Source: Pseudomonas sp. P7548 (GTDB lineage: Bacteria; Pseudomonadota; Gammaproteobacteria; Pseudomonadales; Pseudomonadaceae). From it: a stretch of DNA of 32,258 nucleotides. Positions 25,630-32,258 of this stretch are shown one piece after another. The notes beneath the pieces were generated by a model. The model was given only the letters and a program-made list of their open reading frames with translations, made no database searches and had not been told where the DNA came from. The stretch's first letter is position 1. Each line of letters starts with the position of its first letter. The DNA lies in contig NZ_JACARO010000082.1 of the NCBI RefSeq assembly GCF_013386585.1, positions 1 through 32,258 on the forward strand. Reading direction: 5' to 3'. The position numbers were made by a program, and so were the translations under genes.

Positions 25630-26988
25630 TTAGACGCTCAACAGCAGGAACTCACGCTCCCAGGAACTGATGACCCGCTTGAAGTTTTCATGCTCGGCAC
25701 GCTTGACCGCGACGTAGCCGCGCACGAATTTGTCGCCCAGGTAGCGCTTGACCGTGTCGCAGTCCTCCATGCGCGCCAACGCATCTTCGAGGGTGAACGG
25801 CAGGCGCAGGTTGCGGCGCTCGTAGGCGCGACCTTCCACCGGCGCACTCGGTTCGATCTGCTCGATCATCCCCAGGTAGCCACACAGCAGACTAGCCGCA
25901 ATGGCCAGGTAGGGATTGGCATCGGCGCCCGGCAGGCGGTTTTCCACGCGCATCGCATCGGGGCTGGAGGTGGGCACGCGCAGGCCGACGGTGCGGTTCT
26001 CTTCGCCCCACTCCACGTTGACCGGTGCCGAGGTGTCCGGCAGGAAGCGGCGGAACGAGTTCACGTTGGGTGCGAACATCGGCAACAGCTTGGGGATGTA
26101 CTTCTGCAAGCCGCCGATGTGGTGCAGGAACAGCTGGCTTTTGTTGCCGTCGGCGTCGACGAACACCGGTTTGCCGGTGGCAATGTCCACCACGCTCTGG
26201 TGCAGGTGCATGGCGCTGCCCGGCTCGTCGGCCACCGGCTTGGCCATGAAGGTGGCGGCCACGTTGTGCTTGAGTGCGGCCTCACGCAGGGTGCGCTTGA
26301 ACACAGTGATCTGGTCGGCCAGGTCCAGGGCATCGCCGTGGCGGAAGTTGATTTCCATCTGCGCCGGGCCGTCTTCGTGGATCAGCGTGTCGAGGTCCAG
26401 GCCCTGGGCTTCACACCAGTCATAGACGTCTTCGAACAACGGATCGAATTCGTTGGCAGCATCGATGGAGAACGACTGACGCCCGGTTTCGGCGCGGCCG
26501 GAGCGGCCCACCGGGGTTTTCAGCGGCAGGTCCGGGTCTTCGCAGCGCTGGGTCAGGTAGAACTCCATTTCCGGCGCGACAATCGGCTGCCAGCCTTGAT
26601 CGGTGTAGAGCTGCAAGACCTTTTTGAGCACGTTGCGCGGCGACAGCTCGATGGGGTTACCCTGTTTGTCGAAGGTGTCGTGGATCACGATGGCAGTGGG
26701 CTCGATCGCCCACGGCACCACGTAGGTCGCGTTGGACACCGGGCGGCAGACCATGTCGATGTCGGCCGGGTCCAGCAGGTCGTAGTAGATATCGTCGTCG
26801 ACAAAGTCCCCGGTCACCGTTTGCAGCAGCACACTTTCCGGCAGGCGCATGCCTCGCTCATGCAGGAACTTGTTGGTGGGCGCAATCTTGCCTCGTGCGA
26901 TGCCAGTCAGATCACTGATCACGCATTCGACTTCGGTAATCTTGTGTTCTTTCAGCCAGGCAGACAGCTGATCGAAGGGGGCGTTCAT
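25630..26988 (-). CDS. Glutamine-synthetase-family gamma-glutamylpolyamine synthetase
   Basis: ATP-dependent ligase of 452 residues, like PuuA of E. coli and SpuI/PauA of Pseudomonas. It would join glutamate to putrescine or another polyamine, the entry step for polyamine use as carbon and nitrogen. Glutamine-synthetase motifs are APEMEFYL, DGPAQMEINF, GSAMHLHQSV, EENRTVGLRVP and ENRLPGADANPYLA. The shorter N-terminal domain and the lack of an adenylylation-site loop separate it from GlnA. First gene of a three-gene unit and divergent from an AraC-type regulator. Confidence 0.88.
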   Translation of the reverse strand: MNAPFDQLSAWLKEHKITEVECVISDLTGIARGKIAPTNKFLHERGMRLPESVLLQTVTGDFVDDDIYYDLLDPADIDMVCRPVSNATYVVPWAIEPTAIVIHDTFDKQGNPIELSPRNVLKKVLQLYTDQGWQPIVAPEMEFYLTQRCEDPDLPLKTPVGRSGRAETGRQSFSIDAANEFDPLFEDVYDWCEAQGLDLDTLIHEDGPAQMEINFRHGDALDLADQITVFKRTLREAALKHNVAATFMAKPVADEPGSAMHLHQSVVDIATGKPVFVDADGNKSQLFLHHIGGLQKYIPKLLPMFAPNVNSFRRFLPDTSAPVNVEWGEENRTVGLRVPTSSPDAMRVENRLPGADANPYLAIAASLLCGYLGMIEQIEPSAPVEGRAYERRNLRLPFTLEDALARMEDCDTVKRYLGDKFVRGYVAVKRAEHENFKRVISSWEREFLLLSV

Positions 26989-27086
26989 AAGGACCTCGTC
27001 ATGGGTTGAGTGCTACGCCGGCTTGTACTCCTGGCGCATTGAGGTCTATCTTGGGCTGGCCTTCAAACGGCATCTATCCACTTTGC

Positions 27087-27117
27087 ACGCACCACAACGC
27101 ACCAATAGAGTGCGCAC
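27087..27117. promoter_or_regulatory. Direct-repeat operator candidate between the synthetase and araC genes
   Basis: ACGCACC occurs at 27087-27093 and again at 27097-27103, a period of 10 bases or one helical turn, followed by the palindrome GTGCGCAC at 27110-27117. Tandem sites on one face of the helix are usual for AraC-family regulators, and the divergent araC gene starts 10 bases further on. Confidence 0.4.
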
Positions 27118-27126
27118 GGATCACCC

Positions 27127-28023
27127 ATGACACAGGCAACCGCCTTGCGCGTACAGGCCTTCACCACCGGTGATGTAGCCGCCCAATGCAATGCGACACC
27201 CGGTTGGGTGCAGCAGTACCAGCAGATGTCCCCGGGGCATTTCGCCGGGCAGATCCGCTACCTCGACCTGGAGGGCGTGGAGGTGTACGAAGAGTGCATG
27301 AACACCCGCGTCGAGCAGCATTTCAATGCGCCGCCCGGCGCCCTGGCGTTCTGTTTCGACGGCAGCGACAACGCGCTGTACATGCTCAATGGCGAAAGCC
27401 GCAACACCTGGATCACCCCGGAGAACTACCGCGAAGTGGCGGTGGTGTTCGGCCCGCAGTTCGTGCAGCGCCAGGGCCTGGACGTGGCGAAGCTTGAAGG
27501 CCTGTTCATGGCGCCGCTGACCTGCCAGCAGAACGCATTGTTCACCCGTTGGCTCAGTGGGACGCTGACGCGCTTGTCCACGGTGATCGACCCTGTCAGC
27601 CGCGACACCCTCACCCAGCAACTGCTGGACGACTGCCTGTTTATCCTCGACAACGCCTGTGTGTGCCTGGACCGCAGTTCATTGCAAAAGCGCAGTGAAG
27701 AGCGCCGGCTGATGGCGCGCATCGGCGAATGGGCGGCGGATGCGCCGGATGAAACCGTCAACCTGCTGGAACTGGCACAGATTGCCGGGGTGCCGCTGCG
27801 TCAACTGCAGCAGGGCTTCAAGACCTACACCGGCATGAGCCCGGCACAGTGGTTGAGGTTGCGCCGGCTGAACGGGGCACGGCGCGAACTGCTCAGTGCC
27901 AGTGACACCACCGTCGCCGAAGTGGCGATGAACTGGTCGTTCTGGCACCTGGGGCGGTTTTCCAACAGCTACCGGGCGCTGTTCCAGGAACTGCCCAGCG
28001 AAACCCTCAAGCGCTCCACCTGA
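27127..28023 (+). CDS. AraC-family transcriptional regulator
   Basis: Regulator of 298 residues with the two helix-turn-helix motifs of AraC proteins at about 215-295 (LLELAQIAGVPLRQLQQGF and TTVAEVAMNWSFWHLGRFSNSYRALF, the last spanning the conserved C-terminal signature). The N-terminal sensing domain resembles regulators of amine catabolism such as the Pseudomonas ethanolamine activators, judged by general layout. It is divergent from the polyamine genes and likely activates them. ATG 27127 has only a weak ribosome binding site (CGGA). Confidence 0.83.
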   Translation: MTQATALRVQAFTTGDVAAQCNATPGWVQQYQQMSPGHFAGQIRYLDLEGVEVYEECMNTRVEQHFNAPPGALAFCFDGSDNALYMLNGESRNTWITPENYREVAVVFGPQFVQRQGLDVAKLEGLFMAPLTCQQNALFTRWLSGTLTRLSTVIDPVSRDTLTQQLLDDCLFILDNACVCLDRSSLQKRSEERRLMARIGEWAADAPDETVNLLELAQIAGVPLRQLQQGFKTYTGMSPAQWLRLRRLNGARRELLSASDTTVAEVAMNWSFWHLGRFSNSYRALFQELPSETLKRST

Positions 28024-28039
28024 ACGGCACCCCTCACTC

Positions 28040-28125
28040 TGTGGGAGCTGGCTTGCCTGCGATGGCGTCCTTGAAATCAGTGCATTATTCAAGGGCTTCA
28101 TCGTCGGCAAGCCGACGCCTACGGG
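28040..28125. repeat. Mixed REP pair
   Basis: The left unit TGTGGGAGCTGGCTTGC starts at 28040. The right unit, GGCAAGCCGACGCCTACGG ending near 28125, belongs to the GTAGG subclass with substitutions. It separates the araC gene from the TonB receptor gene on the same strand and, with imperfect pairing, is probably an old or recombined element. Confidence 0.75.
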
Positions 28126-28196
28126 AGACTTGTAAAAGACCACGCTTATGCCTAGTTTATGCGCCCCCCTGCCCTGCGCTTTAAGGCCCTGCCCCC

Positions 28197-30350
28197 ATGG
28201 TTTTGCGTTTTCGTCCCGTCGTCACCTCACGTTTCGCCCTCGGCCTGCTGCTCACAGGCGGTATCGGCAGCAGCTTCGCCGCAGAACTGGAACTACCGGC
28301 GGTAAACGTCCAGGGCCAGGATGAATCCGGCTACCGCAACTCAACTGCCTCGGTGGCCGGCTTCGACGAGGCGCCGCTGCTGGACACCCCGTCCTCGATC
28401 ACGGTGATCAACGCGGCCCTGCTCAAGGACCAGCAAGCACGCCTGCTCAGTGAAGTGCTGCGCAACGACGCCTCGGTGGGCGACAGCTACGCGCCCATCG
28501 GCTACTACGAAAACTTTGTGGTGCGCGGCTTCTCGCTGAACGCGGCGAGCAGCTACAAGATCAACGGGCGCACCATCACCGGGGAACAGAACGTCGCCCT
28601 GGAAAACAAGCAGCAAGTGGAAGTGCTCAAAGGCCTGGCCGGCCTGCAAAGCGGGATTTCCGAGCCCAGCGGCGTGATCAACTACGTGACCAAGCGCCCC
28701 GAAGACGTGCGCTCGGTAACGGTGTCCACCGACGACCGGGGCAGCGGTTATGTGGCAACCGACGTCGGCGGCTGGTTTGGCAGCGAACAGCAGTTCGGCC
28801 TGCGCGCCAACGTGGCCCACGAAGACCTCAACTCCTATGTGGAACACGCCAACGGCCAGCGTGATTTCGTGTCCCTGGCCTTCGACTGGAACATCAGCCC
28901 CGACGCCGTGCTGCAACTGGACGCCGAATACCAGAACAAGAACCAGCGTTCGGTGCCGGGCTATCAACTGCTCGGCGGCACCGAAGTGCCCCATGACGCC
29001 TCGCCGAAAAAACTGCTCGGCCACCAGACCGGCTCCCATCAGGTGGGCATCGACTCGCTGAACCTCAACGGCAAGTTTGAGTACCGTTTCAGTGACCAGT
29101 GGAAAGGCAGTGTCAGTGCGGCACGCAGCAAGGTGGTGATTGATGATTACAGTTCGTTTGCGTGGGGCTGTTATTACGTAGGGACTTGCAACGCCAACAC
29201 CTTCAGCCCCGAAGGTGACTACGACATCTACGACTACCGCAGCCCCGACGACACACGCCGGGACGATGAAGTGCAGGCCGCCATGACGGGGCTGTTCGAC
29301 ATCGCAGGCCTGGGCCACGAGCTGACCTTTGGTACCAGCGCGTTTCGCCGGGTGGTCGACAAGCGCGAAGCAGTCAACGAGTACATCGGCAGCGGCAATA
29401 TCAACGAAGACGCGCCAAGCTTCACGCCAACCGACAAACCGTTGAACGACAGCCATCGCAACCTCGACAGTCGCCAATATGGCCTGTTCGTTACCGACCA
29501 TATCCGCTTCAACGAGCAATGGCAGACCATTGTGGGTGGCCGTGAAGTGCGCCTGGATGAAAAGGCCTTCGACGGCACCACAGGCGATCAGACACGCCAC
29601 ACCCGGCAATACGTGTTCCTGCCCCAGGCCGCATTGATCTACAAGCCAGTGGAAAACCTCTCGCTGTACACCAGCTACAGCAAAGGCTTATCTCTAGGCG
29701 GCACGGCGCCGTGGACGACCACAAACTCCGGCGACACCTTGGCACCCACCACCTCCCGCCAGATCGAAACCGGCGTGAAATACGACTGGCGCCGCATCAG
29801 CTTCGCCGCCGCCGTGTTCCAGACCCGCCAGGCTTACCAGTACGCCAAGCCCGACGGCACCGGTCTCTTCACCTACGTACAACAGGGCGAGCAGAAAAAT
29901 ACCGGGCTGGAATTGTCGGCCAACGGCTGGGCCACCGACCGCCTGCAGATCGCAACCAGTGTGGCCGCGATTCGCGCACGGGTGACCGGCAGCGGCACGC
30001 CGGAGTATGAAGGCCACCAGGCGATCAACGTGCCCAAGCTGCGTGCCAGTGTGTATGCCGACTATGCGTTGCCGTGGGTCAACGGGTTGGCGGTGCTGGG
30101 CGGTGTGCAATACAGCGCCAAGAAATACGCCAACCGCACCGGCAATGTGGAAGTGGGGGATTACGCGGTGGTCAATGTGGGCAGCCGCTACACCACGAAG
30201 GTGGATGGCTATGAAACCGTGTTTCGCCTGAGCGTCGACAACCTGTTCGACAAGCGCTACTGGCGCGACGCGGGCGAATACCTGGGCGATGACTACCTGT
30301 TCCAGGGCGCTCCGCTGACGGCGCGCCTGAGTGCTTCGGTGAACTTCTGA
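28197..30350 (+). CDS. TonB-dependent siderophore receptor
   Basis: Outer-membrane receptor of 717 residues. The signal peptide ends near residue 29 (SSFAA). A TonB box follows directly (ELPAVNVQG), then the plug domain (about 50-170, with DTPSSITVINAALL, NFVVRGFSLN and PSGVINYVTKRP), then the 22-strand barrel ending in a C-terminal phenylalanine. No N-terminal signalling (STN) domain is present, so it does not control an ECF sigma factor. C325 and C331 may close an extracellular loop. The plug motifs place it among ferric-siderophore receptors; the specific ligand cannot be assigned. Start ATG 28197 follows AAGG. No siderophore biosynthesis gene is nearby, which suggests scavenging of a foreign siderophore. 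Confidence 0.9.
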   Translation: MVLRFRPVVTSRFALGLLLTGGIGSSFAAELELPAVNVQGQDESGYRNSTASVAGFDEAPLLDTPSSITVINAALLKDQQARLLSEVLRNDASVGDSYAPIGYYENFVVRGFSLNAASSYKINGRTITGEQNVALENKQQVEVLKGLAGLQSGISEPSGVINYVTKRPEDVRSVTVSTDDRGSGYVATDVGGWFGSEQQFGLRANVAHEDLNSYVEHANGQRDFVSLAFDWNISPDAVLQLDAEYQNKNQRSVPGYQLLGGTEVPHDASPKKLLGHQTGSHQVGIDSLNLNGKFEYRFSDQWKGSVSAARSKVVIDDYSSFAWGCYYVGTCNANTFSPEGDYDIYDYRSPDDTRRDDEVQAAMTGLFDIAGLGHELTFGTSAFRRVVDKREAVNEYIGSGNINEDAPSFTPTDKPLNDSHRNLDSRQYGLFVTDHIRFNEQWQTIVGGREVRLDEKAFDGTTGDQTRHTRQYVFLPQAALIYKPVENLSLYTSYSKGLSLGGTAPWTTTNSGDTLAPTTSRQIETGVKYDWRRISFAAAVFQTRQAYQYAKPDGTGLFTYVQQGEQKNTGLELSANGWATDRLQIATSVAAIRARVTGSGTPEYEGHQAINVPKLRASVYADYALPWVNGLAVLGGVQYSAKKYANRTGNVEVGDYAVVNVGSRYTTKVDGYETVFRLSVDNLFDKRYWRDAGEYLGDDYLFQGAPLTARLSASVNF

Positions 30351-30351
30351 T

Positions 30352-30450
30352 GCCATCGCCGGCAAGCCGGCGCCTACAAAGGTCGTGGCGACCTCGACAT
30401 TTTTGCTAGCCCCACCGACACACTGTAGGAGCCCGCTTGCGGGCGATAGC
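30352..30450. repeat. Two divergent single REP units
   Basis: An inverted unit (GCCGGCAAGCCGGC, ending CCTACA at 30378) and a forward unit (TGTAGGAGCCCGCTTGCGGG from 30424) face away from each other, the opposite of the usual REPIN arrangement. They lie between the convergent TonB receptor and AhpD-like genes. Confidence 0.75.
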
Positions 30451-30481
30451 GATGCCGAGGTTCGCACCGTATTTGAGGGGG

Positions 30482-30919
30482 TTATTTAGGCATTTTGCGA
30501 AAGCCGATGGCCAGGCGGTTCCAGCTGTTGATGGTGGCGATGGCTACGCTCAGGTCGACCTGTTCCTGGGCGCTGAATTCGGCGGCCAGCGCATTGAAGT
30601 CTTCGTCCGGGGCGTGGGTCTGGCTGATCAGGGTCAGGCTTTCGGCCCAGGCCAGTGCGGCGCGTTCACGCGGGGTGAAGAACGGGGTTTCGCGCCAGGC
30701 GGACAGGGTGTAGAGGCGACGTTCGGTTTCGCCGCCTTTGCGGGCGTCGGCGGTGTGCATGTCGAGGCAGAAGGCGCAGCCGTTGATCTGCGATACACGC
30801 AGGCGGATCAGTTCCAGCAGGGGCAGTTCGATGGACAATTTGCCGGTGGCGGCTTCCAGGGCGAGCATGGCTTTCATGGCGTCTGGGGAGGCGGTGTAGA
30901 AATCGGTGCGGGTTTGCAT
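30482..30919 (-). CDS. Carboxymuconolactone-decarboxylase/AhpD-like protein
   Basis: All-helical AhpD-fold protein of 145 residues with the redox motif CAFCLDMH, that is C48, C51 and H55. This is the peroxidase-type signature used by AhpD-like alkylhydroperoxidases. The C-terminal INSWNRLAIGF is typical of the same subfamily, common in Pseudomonas. It likely reduces organic peroxides or acts in thiol redox chemistry. ATG 30919 follows TTGGAG. No operon partner is visible. Confidence 0.85.
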   Translation of the reverse strand: MQTRTDFYTASPDAMKAMLALEAATGKLSIELPLLELIRLRVSQINGCAFCLDMHTADARKGGETERRLYTLSAWRETPFFTPRERAALAWAESLTLISQTHAPDEDFNALAAEFSAQEQVDLSVAIATINSWNRLAIGFRKMPK

Positions 30920-31016
30920 GGTGGCACTCCAAGGCAGTGGGGATTGATGGCTAGGTTAGTCATCGGGGCCTGGGGGAGGAATATCCAATTTGGGGGAAGA
31001 ATGGGTGACCAATGTG

Positions 31017-31124
31017 ATGGGCTGGCTCAAACCTGATGAGGAACAGCCCATTGCTTCGGTACTGGCCACCTGTGCTGAGGCGCATGGCCTCGCAAAACCG
31101 TTCTGGGAGGCTTCATTTGCATGA
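31017..31124 (+). CDS. Possible short gene or gene remnant (35 residues)
   Basis: An open frame begins after TAG 30957; the first ATG (31017) gives 35 residues starting MGWLKPDEEQPIASVLATC and ending FWEASFA. The composition looks protein-like, but no good ribosome binding site precedes ATG 31017. The better-placed GGAGG at 30973 would only serve a TTG at 30990. Its stop lies inside the hairpin at 31103-31134. It could be the tail of a decayed gene. Not recognised. Confidence 0.25.
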   Translation: MGWLKPDEEQPIASVLATCAEAHGLAKPFWEASFA

Positions 31125-31138
31125 GGTCTCCCAGTTTT
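31103..31138. terminator. Hairpin with flanking A and T runs, probable bidirectional terminator
   Basis: CTGGGAG at 31103-31109 pairs with CTCCCAG at 31128-31134, and the inner GCTTCAT and ATGAGGT also pair with two mismatches around a TTGC loop. TTTT follows on the plus strand; on the minus strand the hairpin is followed by AACGGTTTT. It begins 37 bases after the minus-strand stop at 31171, so it most likely ends that gene. Confidence 0.6.
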
Positions 31139-31170
31139 GAAGTTTACATACAGCCTCTACTCGTCACACA

Positions 31171-32088
31171 TCAGGTGTTCTTTTCATAACCTACACCCTG
31201 GAAAGAAAACTTTATCTCTTTGCCTGCTCCGGCCTCCTTGATCACCGTTTGACTGCCAACTATCGAGTTCTTGTACCGGCCATACAACCCCAATCCTTTG
31301 ATGTCTCCGACCTTGGCCTTGCCGTTTTCATCGGTAGTAAAAGGCGCAGAAAAGCTACCTTGGGTCGACGCAACCTGAGAACTACGGTTGATTTTCGCAC
31401 CGTACTGCTCGACAAAACCGATATTCCTACCGGACAACGCGACGTTCTGATCAACATCAAGGTCTTTTACATGTTGCTTGGGCCCAGGATTACCAGGGTC
31501 TGTCACATCCTGAATGTATCCGCTCAGCCTCTTGGGGTTCTCAGGGTCTCGCTCTATCGTGAGGTTGTATTTATTGCCGAACTTGAAATCCACCATTGTG
31601 CTGTTGCTGCCACCTTTCCCCCCATCCGCTTCGGAGGTCCCTTTCGGCGCTTTAAAATGTGGACCAAATCCAGAAAACGTAATGAGTGCCCTGCCATCTC
31701 CACGCGGCTGTATCCCGATGTAGCCGCCCCCTAAGCGTTTGCCCTTTTCATTATTAATGTCAAATTGCATCGCGTAATAAACCCCTCCGTCCTTGGCCGA
31801 TTTCCTTTGGAGGCCTTCGTTGATAACGATTGGAAAGGTGATATTGCTCAAGCCTGCGCCCGGCGCAGGTACCGAGTAACTTACTTGATACAGCCCATTC
31901 GGCGACGTGGCCTCTTTTTTAATTTCCAGTTTGGGATCGCCGACCTTATCCAACTTGGAGGTTTCGCCGGCATCCGACGTCGTGGCGGGTGTTGTTTCTG
32001 TACTTCGGGGTGGGACTGAGACAGGGGGAGTATGAGGAGAGGATGCGGGCACTGTTGGTGGAATAAATGGCGTTTTTTGAATCTGCAT
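31171..32088 (-). CDS. Uncharacterised 305-residue protein, possibly secreted or effector-like
   Basis: Not recognised with confidence. Residues 8-40 are rich in Pro, Ser and Thr with no hydrophobic signal sequence; the rest looks like a beta-rich globular domain. It includes VYYAMQFDINNEKGKRLGGG and the segment YIGIQPRGDGRALITFSGFG, reminiscent of DUF3472-type glycoside-binding folds, offered only as a lead. The protein contains no cysteine and no tryptophan and many Lys, Gly and Asn residues. The gene is visibly richer in A+T than its neighbours, suggesting recent acquisition. ATG 32088 follows AAGGTG. A Pro/Ser/Thr-rich start without Sec signal is common in type III effectors, but no clear hrp box (GGAACC and CCAC boxes) was found upstream. 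Confidence 0.7.
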   Translation of the reverse strand: MQIQKTPFIPPTVPASSPHTPPVSVPPRSTETTPATTSDAGETSKLDKVGDPKLEIKKEATSPNGLYQVSYSVPAPGAGLSNITFPIVINEGLQRKSAKDGGVYYAMQFDINNEKGKRLGGGYIGIQPRGDGRALITFSGFGPHFKAPKGTSEADGGKGGSNSTMVDFKFGNKYNLTIERDPENPKRLSGYIQDVTDPGNPGPKQHVKDLDVDQNVALSGRNIGFVEQYGAKINRSSQVASTQGSFSAPFTTDENGKAKVGDIKGLGLYGRYKNSIVGSQTVIKEAGAGKEIKFSFQGVGYEKNT

Positions 32089-32258
32089 AAGTACACACCT
32101 TCTATGGAATAGTTACCCATGGTAGAAGGCTTGCGCCAGCGCTAGCTGCCAGACAACGTACTCGCACGACTAGGACTTTACTGAAGCTTGGCGTCAGTAG
32201 AATTCCCATGGTTTTTTGTTTGTGGGCTGTCTGGCTAAGGCATCGAGTTGGGGGGGGT

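Noticed and set aside
28024..28196. TonB receptor controlled by a FecI/FecR-type system
   Set aside because: The receptor lacks an N-terminal STN domain, and no sigma or anti-sigma gene is adjacent.
32114..32218. A 34-codon minus-strand frame just upstream of the 305-residue gene
   Set aside because: It has no ribosome binding site that I can see, and the translated sequence resembles nothing recognisable; it is more likely leader or promoter DNA.
32089..32258. Type III secretion hrp box upstream of the 305-residue gene
   Set aside because: GGGAATTC occurs on the minus strand, but there is no GGAACC box with a CCAC partner at the required 15-16 base spacing.

Overview
The window looks like chromosomal DNA of a fluorescent-group Pseudomonas. 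It has high GC, Pseudomonas-type gene content (iol genes, CusCBA, polyamine genes, a TonB siderophore receptor), and at least ten intergenic copies of the short GTGGGAGC- or GTAGGAGC-headed REP palindromes typical of that group. No tRNA, rRNA, CRISPR array, prophage or insertion sequence was seen.

Positions 1-10026 form a myo-inositol catabolic locus. On the minus strand the order of transcription is iolC (kinase fused to a DUF2090 domain), iolE, iolB, iolI-like, iolD, iolG and a second Gfo/Idh/MocA dehydrogenase cut by the left edge. An RpiR-family regulator (iolR-like) is divergent, and the shared promoter region carries a GGAA-N6-TTCC operator candidate. Together these genes would take myo-inositol to 2-deoxy-5-keto-gluconate-6-phosphate and probably on through aldol cleavage. 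The malonate-semialdehyde dehydrogenase (iolA/mmsA) and an inositol transporter are not in the window. Three REP hairpins sit in intercistronic gaps of this operon.

Positions 10084-16077 hold a copper/silver efflux operon on the minus strand: a Cys/Met-rich exported protein, then cusC, cusB and cusA. Positions 16234-17217 hold a four-helix membrane protein followed by a 24-residue hydrophobic microprotein. Positions 17654-19706 hold an OmpR-type response regulator and a sensor kinase with overlapping reading frames, preceded by an 11-bp perfect inverted repeat.

Positions 19844-22101 are an aldo/keto reductase, SDR and SRPBCC operon with a divergent LysR regulator. Positions 23228-26988 are a polyamine gene set (gamma-glutamylpolyamine synthetase, PotF-like binding protein, PuuB-like oxidase) with a divergent AraC regulator. 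Positions 28197-30350 are a TonB-dependent siderophore receptor, and 30482-30919 an AhpD-like protein. The last 1.3 kb is visibly richer in A+T. It encodes a 305-residue protein with no Cys or Trp that I could not place in a family with confidence, and is the best candidate for acquired DNA in the window.
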